From Desulfococcaceae bacterium HSG9 (lineage in GTDB: Bacteria > Desulfobacterota > Desulfobacteria > Desulfobacterales > JAUCGF01): a stretch of 62,053 nucleotides of DNA. The notes below the pieces were generated by a model. The model saw nothing but the letters and a program-made list of their open reading frames with translations, made no database searches and had not been told where the DNA came from. The number at the start of each line of letters is the position of its first letter. Position 1 is the first letter of the stretch. The DNA lies in assembly GCA_030378005.1 (NCBI GenBank), contig JAUCGF010000096.1:1-62053 (forward strand), in the 5' to 3' direction. Position numbers and translations under genes: made by a program. Below are positions 25,549 through 35,019 of the stretch, one piece after another.

Positions 25549-27303
25549 ATGACTGTAGAAATATCAACAAATTTTTTTTACGGTGTCAGGTATGGTGTTC
25601 TGATCAGCTTGTTCCTTATCATTACAACATTGGGCACATATTACCAAGTCAGGAATTATGCGTATGTCAATTTTGATGATGATGATTATGTTTTAAACAA
25701 TATTCATATCAAAAACGGCCCTATCTATGAAAGAATTGTATGGTGTTTTACTGCTGCTTATGCAACTAACTGGCATCCGCTAACATGGTTGTCCCATTTA
25801 TGTGATATAGAGCTATACGGTCTGAATTCAGGGCGACATCATCTTACCAATGTTTTGTTTCATGTCATCAATACACTGTTACTATTTGTTTTTTTACACA
25901 AAACAACCGGTACTTTATGGAGAAGTGGATTTGTTGCCGCTTTATTTGCTTTGCATCCGCTTCATGTTGAGTCAGTGGCATGGGTGTCGGAAAGAAAAGA
26001 TGTGTTAAGTGCTTTTTTCTTTTTCCTTACACTAATCGGTTACCAGCGCTACTCGCGTTTTCCCGGCATCGGCACCTATCTGCTTGTGCTGCTGTTGCTG
26101 ATGCTTGGGCTAATGAGCAAACCGATGCTTGTAACGACGCCTTTTGTATTGCTTTTGCTGGATTACTGGCCTTTGAGGCGTATATCTCTGTCTATGGCGA
26201 CTATTTATGATACGCGTGTCAGATATAAGGCCATTCGGATAGTTGTAGAAAAATTGCCGTTGTTTATCCCGGTTACGGCTTCGATAGTCATTACCTATTT
26301 AGCTCAAAAATCAGGGGGTGCAGTTGCATCTGATGAGATTTATTCCCTTACCGTCAGAATCGCCAATGGTTTGGTGTCTTATATAAACTATATCCAAAAA
26401 ATGTTCTGGCCGGCAAAGTTGGCAATTTTTTATCCGCATCCAGGTATGCCACCCTGGTGGCAGATATTGGGATGCGGGACTTTGCTTGTGGTGATATCAT
26501 TTCTCACCATTATCTGCCGAAAGTGCTATCCTTTCATCGTTGTCGGATGGTTCTGGTATTTAGGAATGCTTGTGCCGGTAATCGGATTTATTCAGGTAGG
26601 TTCCCAGGCAATGGCAGACCGCTACACCTATCTTCCTCTTATCGGTCTGTTCATCAGCATCGCTTGGGGAGTTCCTGAATTGCTGAAAAACTGGCGTCAT
26701 AAACAAAAATGGCTATTGGCACTTACAATCACTTGTCTTTCTGTTTTAGTTTTTATCACATTTAACCAAATCAGATATTGGAAAAATAGTGTCTCTCTTT
26801 TCCAACACGCCCTTGAGGTTACGGATAATAATTTTTTAGCGCATCATAATTTAGGCGTTGCTTTGGCCGAGAGGGGATATTACACTGAAGCGCTTAAGCA
26901 TTATGGCGAAACAATACGACTGTCTCCGAGTTATGTGACAGCACACCACAATATGGGTATAGTGCTGGCCAAACAAGGACGAACAGATGAGGCGATTCGT
27001 AAATATTTCGATGTATTAGATTTTGAGCCAAATCATAAAGAAGTCTATTTCAGCCTTGGCAATGTGATGATCGCTAAAGGAAAATTTGATATGGCCGAGA
27101 CCTATTTCAATAAAGCCATACAATTAAATCCTGATAACGCCGAAACGTACAACAATTTGGGTGTTGTGCTATTTCGATTGGGAAAAACACAAGAGGCGAT
27201 TGCGGCTTTTCAAAAAACGATCAATATAAATCATGAACATGTTGGGGCGCGTGACAATCTTACAAAAATAATAAATTCTTTGAACTCAAAAAAGTCTGAA
27301 TAA
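25549..27303 (+). CDS. TMTC-like GT-C membrane protein with TPR repeats, paralogue B
   Basis: 584 residues. Acidic loop VNFDDDDYVLNN after helix 1, then NWHPLTWLSHLCDIELYG, HPLHVESVAWVSERKDVLSA, GLMSKPMLVTTPFVLLLLDY, SGGAVASDEIY and GSQAMADRYTYLPLIGLF. The TPR array begins about residue 425 (FLAHHNLGVALAERGYYTEA) and holds four to five repeats, ending KKSE. By eye it is closest to paralogue E. The TPRs follow the last membrane helix and are predicted periplasmic, like the lumenal TPRs of eukaryotic TMTC proteins. Relic TPR sequence continues past the stop in another frame. Confidence 0.82.
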   Translation: MTVEISTNFFYGVRYGVLISLFLIITTLGTYYQVRNYAYVNFDDDDYVLNNIHIKNGPIYERIVWCFTAAYATNWHPLTWLSHLCDIELYGLNSGRHHLTNVLFHVINTLLLFVFLHKTTGTLWRSGFVAALFALHPLHVESVAWVSERKDVLSAFFFFLTLIGYQRYSRFPGIGTYLLVLLLLMLGLMSKPMLVTTPFVLLLLDYWPLRRISLSMATIYDTRVRYKAIRIVVEKLPLFIPVTASIVITYLAQKSGGAVASDEIYSLTVRIANGLVSYINYIQKMFWPAKLAIFYPHPGMPPWWQILGCGTLLVVISFLTIICRKCYPFIVVGWFWYLGMLVPVIGFIQVGSQAMADRYTYLPLIGLFISIAWGVPELLKNWRHKQKWLLALTITCLSVLVFITFNQIRYWKNSVSLFQHALEVTDNNFLAHHNLGVALAERGYYTEALKHYGETIRLSPSYVTAHHNMGIVLAKQGRTDEAIRKYFDVLDFEPNHKEVYFSLGNVMIAKGKFDMAETYFNKAIQLNPDNAETYNNLGVVLFRLGKTQEAIAAFQKTININHEHVGARDNLTKIINSLNSKKSE

Positions 27304-27304
27304 T

Positions 27305-27613
27305 CAACCTGAGCCTAAAAATGAACTACGGCATGTCGAAACGCTTTACCATCATAATGCAGTATTGCGTCTAAAGCCTGATAACGTAAATGCTTTAAAC
27401 AATGCATGAATTGATTTTGAAGAGCTTGGCATGCCCGATAAAGCGATACAGCAATATGCCAGAATCCTTGAGTTGAAACCGCAAAATATACCCGCCTATG
27501 TCAACATGGGCAATGTTATGATCACAAAAGGCAAAATTGATGAAGCGATTGTTTACTATAGTCATCAGATTTTGGTTTGTTCTGGCATGATTTTTGATCA
27601 CGGTCATCAATAG
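27305..27613 (+). pseudogene. Relic TPR segment of a lost TMTC paralogue
   Basis: The frame beginning two bases after the TMTC-B stop encodes TPR sequence: HHNAVLRLKPDNVNALNNA, an in-frame TGA at 27407-27409, then IDFEELGMPDKAIQQYARIL and AYVNMGNVMITKGKIDEAI. It ends at TAG 27611-27613, just before TMTC-C. It aligns residue by residue with TPRs of paralogue C (HHYMVLRLKPDNINALINLG; AYVNLGNAMIVKKLPDKAI). It therefore looks like the 3' end of a further copy, left after recombination among the tandem genes. No membrane domain remains. Confidence 0.75.
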
Positions 27614-27621
27614 AGTAGAAC

Positions 27622-29595
27622 ATGTCCACAGATAACATCAAAACATATTTTTCATTATCTTTCCGCTTTGAATATCTGATATGCCTTTTTTTGGTGGTGT
27701 CAACATTAGCCGTATATTGGCAAGTCAAAGAATTTGACTTTATCAATTATGATGACCCCCTTTACACCACGGAAAATCCTTATGTTCAGAAAGGGTTATG
27801 TCGGGAAAGTGTGATTTACGCTTTTACCCAAGGCACTGAAAAAGCCAACTACTGGGTACCGCTGGTGTGGTTGTCACATATCATTGATTATCAATTGGCC
27901 GGTCTGAACCCCGGCCGTTTCCATTTAACCAATCTGTTGTTTCATATTCTTAATGCGGTTCTTCTTTTTCTATTTTTTTATAAGGTGACCGGCCAATTAT
28001 GGCGAAGCGGTGCGGTTGCCGTTCTTTTTGCTTTACACCCCATTCATGTTGAATCGGTCGCTTGGGTGTCAGAACGAAAAGATCTGGTCAGCGCTTTTTT
28101 CTGGTTTTTAACACTGATAGCATACGCCTACTATGTCGAACGCCCAAAAGTTAAACGTTATCTTCTTGTATTGTTAAGCTTTATTTTGGGATTGATGTCT
28201 AAACCAATGCTGGTAACATTACCTTTTGTGTTACTTATTCTGGACTATTGGCCTCTTGGAAGATTTTATTTTGCGCCATCCGTTGATAATGGCATTAAAG
28301 CCGGACGCAAAAATGCCAGTAAGCTTGTGATTGAAAAAATTCCTATGCTAGCACTTTTGCCGTTAGTAAGCTACGCAACCTGGTATTTTCAAAGAATTGG
28401 CGGATCGGTGGCGTCTTTAAAAGCTTACCCGTTTGATTTGAGAATAGCCAATATGCTGGTATCTTACGTTAGCTATATCAAAAAACTGTTGATACCGCTC
28501 AATCTGGCAGTTCCATACCCTTTTCCTGATACAATTCCAACATGGCAGTGGACCTTGTCTGTGATTATTTTAATCACCATCTCCATAGTCGTGCTTTATT
28601 ATGCCAAGACACTGCCATGGTTGCTATCAGGATGGCTTTGGTATATAGGTGTTCTTTTTCCGGTCAGTGGGGTGGTCATAATCGGCGATTACGCTATGGC
28701 TGATCGTTATGCTTATTTAACGTTTATCGGTTTATACCTAATCATTGTCTGGAGTGTCAGTGATGTTCTGAGTGCAAGGCCAAGAAATATGATATTGACA
28801 GCAGCGTTATTTGCTATAATCGCAATCACTCTCATAACTACAACTTGGATACAGATCGGATATTGGCGCAACAGTATCACTTTGTTTAAACATACTGTCA
28901 AGATTACAGATAAAAATTATCATGCCTATCGAAATTTAGGAAGTGCGTTGGCAGAAAAAAATATGTTCGCTGATGCGATAGTATATCACCGCAAAGCATC
29001 AGATATGAACCCTGAATCGGTTGCTGATCTAAACAATTTAGCAAATGATTACCTTGGTGTTAACAAACCTAAAATAGCGCTATCCCTCTTCAACAAAGCG
29101 TTAGCCATGGAGCCAAACAACGAAATGACGCATTATAATTTGGGACTCGCCCTATCTGAACAAGGCCGGTCAGAAGAGGCTTTGCCGCATCATTATATGG
29201 TCTTACGCTTAAAACCTGATAATATAAATGCCTTAATTAATTTGGGCGTTGATCTGGCTAAATTAGGTAAAACAGATGAAGCGATTGCTCAATATTTAAA
29301 AGCACTCAAGTTAAATTCGGGGAATGTGCAAGCTTATGTCAATTTAGGCAATGCGATGATTGTTAAAAAATTGCCTGATAAGGCGATTCAATTTTATCAT
29401 CAAGCCTTACGGCTAAATCCGGATAATGCCAAAGCATATAATAATTTAGGGGTCGGTTTGTTGCGCAATGGAAAAACAGATAAAGCAATCGCCTGTTTTC
29501 GAAAAGCGCTAAAGCTCAATCCTTCTTATTCTGAAGCATCGAAAAATTTAAAAGCAGTCCTTGAGTCCATAAAAATTGATAAGGTTAATGATTAG
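27622..29595 (+). CDS. TMTC-like GT-C membrane protein with TPR repeats, paralogue C
   Basis: 657 residues. Acidic loop INYDDPLYTTENP, then NYWVPLVWLSHIIDYQLAG, HPIHVESVAWVSERKDLVSA, IGGSVASLKAYPFDLRIANM and IGDYAMADRYAYLTFIG. The C-terminal 230 residues contain about seven TPRs (YNLGLALSEQGRSEEALPHH, YVNLGNAMIVKKLPDKAIQF). The loop GVVIIGDYAMADRY differs from the VQVGSQAMADRY of its sisters, so acceptor or donor use may differ. The ATG follows the relic segment by eight bases. Confidence 0.82.
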   Translation: MSTDNIKTYFSLSFRFEYLICLFLVVSTLAVYWQVKEFDFINYDDPLYTTENPYVQKGLCRESVIYAFTQGTEKANYWVPLVWLSHIIDYQLAGLNPGRFHLTNLLFHILNAVLLFLFFYKVTGQLWRSGAVAVLFALHPIHVESVAWVSERKDLVSAFFWFLTLIAYAYYVERPKVKRYLLVLLSFILGLMSKPMLVTLPFVLLILDYWPLGRFYFAPSVDNGIKAGRKNASKLVIEKIPMLALLPLVSYATWYFQRIGGSVASLKAYPFDLRIANMLVSYVSYIKKLLIPLNLAVPYPFPDTIPTWQWTLSVIILITISIVVLYYAKTLPWLLSGWLWYIGVLFPVSGVVIIGDYAMADRYAYLTFIGLYLIIVWSVSDVLSARPRNMILTAALFAIIAITLITTTWIQIGYWRNSITLFKHTVKITDKNYHAYRNLGSALAEKNMFADAIVYHRKASDMNPESVADLNNLANDYLGVNKPKIALSLFNKALAMEPNNEMTHYNLGLALSEQGRSEEALPHHYMVLRLKPDNINALINLGVDLAKLGKTDEAIAQYLKALKLNSGNVQAYVNLGNAMIVKKLPDKAIQFYHQALRLNPDNAKAYNNLGVGLLRNGKTDKAIACFRKALKLNPSYSEASKNLKAVLESIKIDKVND

Positions 29596-29597
29596 TT

Positions 29598-31055
29598 TTG
29601 GCAGATGAAAGAAAAATATTAATTATCGTATCAAACAATAAAGACGAAGTACAACTCTATTCATTATTGAAAGAGCTGCATGTAACTGAATTGCTTTGCT
29701 GTACGGAAATCCTATTGATAGAGAACTATCTTGGTATTGAAGATTTCGAATTATCCACTATAAATTTGAATAACAGAGTTGATATTCCAATAGAATCCCT
29801 TAAAATACCTTTCAGCAAAGGTTACGGTAGTAACCAAAAAATAGGTTATCAGTATGCTATTGCGAAAGGCTTTGAAGCTGTCGTTCAGGTTGATTGTTAC
29901 GATCAATATATCTTTAAAATGCTGCCCGATTTAGTTAAAGTTGTACTTTCAGGAGATGCCGATGGATGTTTCGGCTCAAGATTAAAAGCGATGGATTCAG
30001 CTTTTAATTCCTATATGACTGTAAAAACATATATTTTGCAACGCTTTTTGGCAGTGTGCCAAAACCGGCTACTGAATTTACATCTTACAAATTATAACCC
30101 GGAATGCAGAATTTATTCTGTAAACGCACTAAAACAATTGCCTTTTCGTTATAATACGGATGGCGTTCTTTTTGATATTGAAATAATTATTCAACTTGCT
30201 CTGAAAGGTTTGGCCATTAAAGAAATTTCAATCAATAACCATATAAGCAAAGATGTTTGCCAAGCAAAAGGTTTTGCAGATGTATTCAATTCTATTGTCA
30301 CGGCAATGACCAGCCGAATGCATCTATCCGGAATTTTTTACAAAAATAAATTCGATATTCAGAGAGATAACGTCAATTATGAGGCCAAATTCAACTATAT
30401 ATCTTCGCACACAATGGCTTTAAACGCTATCCCTGACCGAGTGAAAGTTCTGGATCTGGCGTGTGGCAGCGGATTTCTTGCCAAAGAGTTGAAAAAGAGA
30501 AAATGCCGGGTTACCGGAATTGATATGAAACCGGCGAATATGGAGAATTTTACTAAATTTATTTTGCTTAATTTGGATTTAGGCAAACTCCCTGAAAAGT
30601 TAGGACAATATAACTATATTCTTGCCCTTGACTGTCTTGAACATTTGAAAAATCCGGAAATGTTTCTTGCAGAGTTAAGAGAGAAATGCTTTTCATCAAA
30701 AATAAATATTATTTGTACAACTGCGAATATCGCATTTTTTCCGATCAGAATCGGATTGTTGCTTGGAACATTTAATTATGGACGTTTTGGAATACTTGAT
30801 TTTACGCATAAACGTCTATTTACATTCAAGTCGTTTAAGCAAATGTTTATTCAGGAGGGATATGTCGTGACAAAAATACGGGGTATTCCGGCACCCTATC
30901 CAAAGGCTCTCGGATACAATATCCTCAGTCGTGCGCTTCTAAATCTTAATAAACTACTTGTCCGAATTGCACCGACTTTATTTGCCTATCAAATATATAT
31001 TGAAGCCAAGATGAGGCCGCCTTTAAAAAATATTGCAGGCTTAATTGGCCGATAA
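29598..31055 (+). CDS. GT2 (polyprenyl-phosphate sugar synthase-like) fused to a SAM methyltransferase
   Basis: 485 residues from a TTG start two bases after the TMTC-C stop. Residues 1-240 look like a GT-A transferase of the DPM1 type: SKGYGSNQKIGYQYAIAKG, VVQVDCYDQYI (where the Asp-rich metal motif sits), CFGSRL, CRIYSVNAL and DIEIIIQLALKGLAIKEI. Residues 270-485 form a class I methyltransferase: VLDLACGSGFLAKELKKRKC, GIDMKPAN, ALDCLEHLKNPEMFLAEL. The first domain could load a sugar onto polyprenyl phosphate, the donor the GT-C enzymes need. The metal motif is not canonical, so activity is uncertain. The methyltransferase target may be the sugar. Confidence 0.72.
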   Translation: MADERKILIIVSNNKDEVQLYSLLKELHVTELLCCTEILLIENYLGIEDFELSTINLNNRVDIPIESLKIPFSKGYGSNQKIGYQYAIAKGFEAVVQVDCYDQYIFKMLPDLVKVVLSGDADGCFGSRLKAMDSAFNSYMTVKTYILQRFLAVCQNRLLNLHLTNYNPECRIYSVNALKQLPFRYNTDGVLFDIEIIIQLALKGLAIKEISINNHISKDVCQAKGFADVFNSIVTAMTSRMHLSGIFYKNKFDIQRDNVNYEAKFNYISSHTMALNAIPDRVKVLDLACGSGFLAKELKKRKCRVTGIDMKPANMENFTKFILLNLDLGKLPEKLGQYNYILALDCLEHLKNPEMFLAELREKCFSSKINIICTTANIAFFPIRIGLLLGTFNYGRFGILDFTHKRLFTFKSFKQMFIQEGYVVTKIRGIPAPYPKALGYNILSRALLNLNKLLVRIAPTLFAYQIYIEAKMRPPLKNIAGLIGR

Positions 31056-31092
31056 AAAATCGAAACATTCTGAATTTAGAGAGTAATTTTTA

Positions 31093-32454
31093 ATGCAAAT
31101 TGTCATAAAAAAAATATCCGCCTTTTTGTTTATCTTCATCTGTTATACCGGATGGTTGACGGGCTTAACTTTCAATTTCACTGAATGTAAAATGTTTCCT
31201 AACTACAATATGCTTACTGAAGCCTTTATTAATCGCAGTCTTTCCATTCAAGAGCATCCGGCAGTTGATTACGCTTCGTTAAACGGAAACAGATATCTCT
31301 ATTCGGGACCGCTGCCGGCTATTTTACGTTTTCCATTCACCCTTGTTTATGGGAAACGCATCCCCACCGGAATAATGATCGCTCTTTTCTGCACCGGTAT
31401 CAGCCTTCTATTTAGAAATCTTTTGGAAGAACTGACACCGATTGCGCAAAGGGAAGCATTCGTTCGCGTTAAGAATATTTTTGCCATTACATTCAGCATT
31501 AATGGATTCAGTCTGTTAATGGTTACAATTCCCTCAATTCACCATGAATCAATCTGTACAGCGATGTTTTTTCTTATGATTTCGCTGTATTGTCTGGTGA
31601 AAATTATAAACAATGATTACCGCATATCAATTCGTATGTCATTTTTAATAGGTCTTTCACTTGCAATGTGTATAGCAAGCCGTTTTTCTTATCTTTTCTC
31701 AATAATATTCATCGGATGTATCCTTCTCTTTGGTTTTCAACAAAATTGGCCTAAAATCCCTCAACGCAAAACACTTCAGGCTTTAGCTATAATTATAGGC
31801 TTGGGTATCCTAACTATGACTTCACTGATGTGGTATAATTATTTTCGCTTCGGTGATTTTTTTGAGTTTGGCATTCAATATATAACGTCTTTATATAGCG
31901 ATTACTTTAAACAGTATGGTTTTTTTCGTTTCGATCATTTGCCTTATAATATATGGTCAATGTTTTTTCGAATACCTGCATTAACGCCCAATTTTCCATT
32001 TATAGAACTCCCGACTTATATTCTTAAAAGCCAATCATTCAACTTATCTCCTTTCTTTTTAATCAATGCAAATGAACTGTGTGCATCTGTTTTTTGCCTA
32101 TTACCGATAACTATTTTTTCGGCAGTTCCTTTAATATCCCAAAAGTTGCTATTTACCTCTGGTTTGAAGAAATTTTATTTGATTTTATTAACTGTTTTTT
32201 TGCTTCAGATTCTTCCTACCGCACTATCGGTTGCATCGGTTGCAAGATATTATTATGACTTTTTACCTATTTTATTGATGCTATCATATATCGGCTTAAT
32301 CAGTTTGAAACTAAACTATCAAGTCTCTGATAAGCTAATTCTTGTATTGGGGCTTTTGTCTATCGTATTAAGTTTTGCCTTACCGGTTAATGGAATTGTT
32401 TTTTATTCTCAATATATTCAATACGCATCACCGCTTTTATCTTTTTTCTTTTGA
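31093..32454 (+). CDS. Polytopic membrane protein, possible GT-C glycosyltransferase
   Basis: 453 residues, about eleven membrane helices. The first periplasmic segment reads NMLTEAFINRSLSIQEHPAV, then NGNRYLYSGPLPAILRFPF. The body is hydrophobic throughout, with FRFGDFFEFGIQYITSLYSD as a soluble loop and SVARYYYDFLPILLML near the C terminus. The last loop and topology are those of GT-C-like membrane proteins of polysaccharide loci, but I recognise no named family. It lies between the GT2 fusion and TMTC-D; its stop overlaps a possible TTG start of TMTC-D. Confidence 0.5.
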   Translation: MQIVIKKISAFLFIFICYTGWLTGLTFNFTECKMFPNYNMLTEAFINRSLSIQEHPAVDYASLNGNRYLYSGPLPAILRFPFTLVYGKRIPTGIMIALFCTGISLLFRNLLEELTPIAQREAFVRVKNIFAITFSINGFSLLMVTIPSIHHESICTAMFFLMISLYCLVKIINNDYRISIRMSFLIGLSLAMCIASRFSYLFSIIFIGCILLFGFQQNWPKIPQRKTLQALAIIIGLGILTMTSLMWYNYFRFGDFFEFGIQYITSLYSDYFKQYGFFRFDHLPYNIWSMFFRIPALTPNFPFIELPTYILKSQSFNLSPFFLINANELCASVFCLLPITIFSAVPLISQKLLFTSGLKKFYLILLTVFLLQILPTALSVASVARYYYDFLPILLMLSYIGLISLKLNYQVSDKLILVLGLLSIVLSFALPVNGIVFYSQYIQYASPLLSFFF

Positions 32455-34724
32455 CCAACCTTACCGCATCTATGCCTCAAAACAGTACGCATAAAAGAAC
32501 CACATACAAAATTCGACCTAATCTTCTGGTCAGTCTTTTTCTGGTTGTTATTACAATAGCAATATACTGGCAGGTCAGAACTTTCGATTTTGTTAACTTT
32601 GATGACCAGTTGTATATTGAAAACAATCCTCTTGTTCAGAAAGGACTTACGCTTGATGGAGTCGTCTGGTCTTTTGCAACTATAGATGCGACCAATTATC
32701 ATCCGCTAACTTGGTTATCCTATATGTCAGATATTACAATTTATGGGATCAATCCGGGGCAACTACATTTAACCAATGTATTGTTTCACATCCTAAGTTC
32801 TATTTTACTCTTTATCGTTTTCAGGAGAATGACGTCAGAATTATGGAAAAGCGCGTTTATCGCGACGCTTTTTGCTATTCACCCGTTACATGTTGAAACA
32901 GTTGCTTGGATAGCTGAACGTAAAGATGTATTATGCACCTTTTTTTGGATGTTGACGCTATGGAGTTATGCCCGCTATTCAGAGCATCCCGGATTAATAA
33001 ATTATTGCGGTATTTTATTTTTTTTTCTGCTCGGCCTTTTATCAAAACCCATGATCATCACTCTGCCATTTTTATTGCTTGTTTTAGATTATTGGCCATT
33101 GAAGCGTTTCTGCCTTGTACCATCTTGCCAAGGCAATTATGATATGAAACATAGTTGTTCAAAAAGTATTTTTAGGTTTGGCCATCAATTCAGTACGAAG
33201 ATTTCCTTGCTTGTAGAAAAACTGCCGTTATTCATTCTTGCAGCCATATTTAGCATTATAACGCTGCATGCTCAACAAAAAGGGGGTGCGGTCGCTTCTT
33301 TGGGCTCGCTGAGTTATGACAGCCGAATAGCCAACGCGCTTGTTGTATATATCAAATATCTCATCAAAATGGTTATTCCCGTGAATCTAGCAGTGTTTTA
33401 TCCTCATCCGATAGTATTGTCTTTATGGAAAGTAGTAAGTGCGGGCTTTCTTTTGTTAATCATTTTTTTTGCTGTCATCCGTTATAGAAAGCGACATCCC
33501 TATCTTTTGACAGGATGGCTGTGGTACATCGGAACACTTGCACCTGTCATCGGATTAGTGCAAGCTGGAGAACAGGAGATGGCAGATAGATACACTTATG
33601 TACCTTTGATCGGTATATTTATTATGCTTGCTTGGGGATTTTCTGAATTTTTAGGGCGACGGAGATATTGGCTAAGATATCTATCATGGTTATCTGTATC
33701 AGTGATTATTGTTCTAACAATCATATCATGGTTTCAAGTAAAATATTGGCGCAATAGCATTACCCTTTTTACACATGCACTTGATGTTACAGAAAAAAAC
33801 TATGTGGCACACAATAATCTTGGGAATGCCCTGTATGAAAAAGGTAAACGGCGTAAAGCGCTAGCGCATTATTATGAAGCGATTAAATTGAATCCCGGTG
33901 ATGCTAAATTATATTTTAATATCGGAAATATATATACATCTCAGGGAAAACCGTATCAAGCCTCTGAATATTATAACATCGCATTGAAAATTGATCCCGG
34001 CTTTAAGAAAGGATATATTAATCTGGGAAATGTATTAAGTTCCCAAGGGAAACCGAATGAAGCCATAAAGTGTTACAAAAAGGCTCTACGTAGAGATCCT
34101 AATTTTGTAGAAGCTCATAAAAGCTTGGGGTATGTGCTGACCAATCAAGGCAGAACAAATGAAGCTAAACGCCATTATCTGATAGCAATAAATTTAAATC
34201 AGGATGACCCGACCGCTCTTCACAATCTTGCTGTTTTAAATCAAAAAGAAGACATATATATAGCGATTTCAAAAGTGATAGAAAAACTTAACCAAAATCC
34301 GGAAAATTTTGAATTATATTTTCAACTTGGTGAGCTGTTTGGCAATTTATATCACAGACCTCAATCAGCTAATAATCCTAACAACCATTTTGAACAAACA
34401 CTTATACTTCAACCCCTTTTTATTCAAGCGATGATTAATCTTTCTTTAAAATATGCAATTTACGGAAAATACGATGCTGCACAATATTTAATTAGAAAAA
34501 TGGCCGTGCTACGCCCCAATAGCATTGAAGGTTCCTATTATATTGCCTCTATATACGCAAGGCAAAGCAGGGTAGATGAATCAATTCGGTGGCTGAAATT
34601 TGCAGTAAACTTGGGCTTTGTAAATTTAGAACGCTTGAAAAATGATAAAGATATGAAAACGATTCAAGATTCCCATTCTTATAAAAATTTTATACATACC
34701 AATGAGTTAACATTTTTAAAATAG
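32451..34724 (+). CDS. TMTC-like GT-C membrane protein with long TPR domain, paralogue D
   Basis: 757 residues, the longest paralogue. Acidic loop VNFDDQLYIENNP, YHPLTWLSYMSDITIYG, HPLHVETVAWIAERKDVLCT, QQKGGAVASLGSLSYDSRI and EQEMADRYTYVPLIGIF. Five canonical TPRs are followed by a divergent helical region and a tail typical of TPR endings (SRVDESIRWLKFAVNLGFVN, then LKNDKDMKTIQD). The start is uncertain: TTG at 32451 overlaps the previous stop, ATG at 32472 is seven codons in; neither has a clear ribosome site, so translational coupling is likely. Confidence 0.82.
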   Translation: MTNLTASMPQNSTHKRTTYKIRPNLLVSLFLVVITIAIYWQVRTFDFVNFDDQLYIENNPLVQKGLTLDGVVWSFATIDATNYHPLTWLSYMSDITIYGINPGQLHLTNVLFHILSSILLFIVFRRMTSELWKSAFIATLFAIHPLHVETVAWIAERKDVLCTFFWMLTLWSYARYSEHPGLINYCGILFFFLLGLLSKPMIITLPFLLLVLDYWPLKRFCLVPSCQGNYDMKHSCSKSIFRFGHQFSTKISLLVEKLPLFILAAIFSIITLHAQQKGGAVASLGSLSYDSRIANALVVYIKYLIKMVIPVNLAVFYPHPIVLSLWKVVSAGFLLLIIFFAVIRYRKRHPYLLTGWLWYIGTLAPVIGLVQAGEQEMADRYTYVPLIGIFIMLAWGFSEFLGRRRYWLRYLSWLSVSVIIVLTIISWFQVKYWRNSITLFTHALDVTEKNYVAHNNLGNALYEKGKRRKALAHYYEAIKLNPGDAKLYFNIGNIYTSQGKPYQASEYYNIALKIDPGFKKGYINLGNVLSSQGKPNEAIKCYKKALRRDPNFVEAHKSLGYVLTNQGRTNEAKRHYLIAINLNQDDPTALHNLAVLNQKEDIYIAISKVIEKLNQNPENFELYFQLGELFGNLYHRPQSANNPNNHFEQTLILQPLFIQAMINLSLKYAIYGKYDAAQYLIRKMAVLRPNSIEGSYYIASIYARQSRVDESIRWLKFAVNLGFVNLERLKNDKDMKTIQDSHSYKNFIHTNELTFLK

Positions 34725-35019
34725 CTAAAATTTACAAAATGACCAAAGTCGAGTTAAACTGATATGATATAATTCTTCATGACGATTTTTAATTATAAAT
34801 CAAGGCCATTAACTGATCAATACTTATCAATTATCAAAAATAGCCCCAAACTATACTTTTCAACATCCGTCTGGAAATTTTGATAAATGCTTGGACAAAA
34901 GTTTTCCGGTATTTCTATTTTGCGTTATTTTTCCTGTGAAACTTCATAGTTTACTATGGGCTCGGTGTTTTCCAATATCAGGATAAAATTATATTCACTC
35001 AAATTCTACAAAAAAACTT

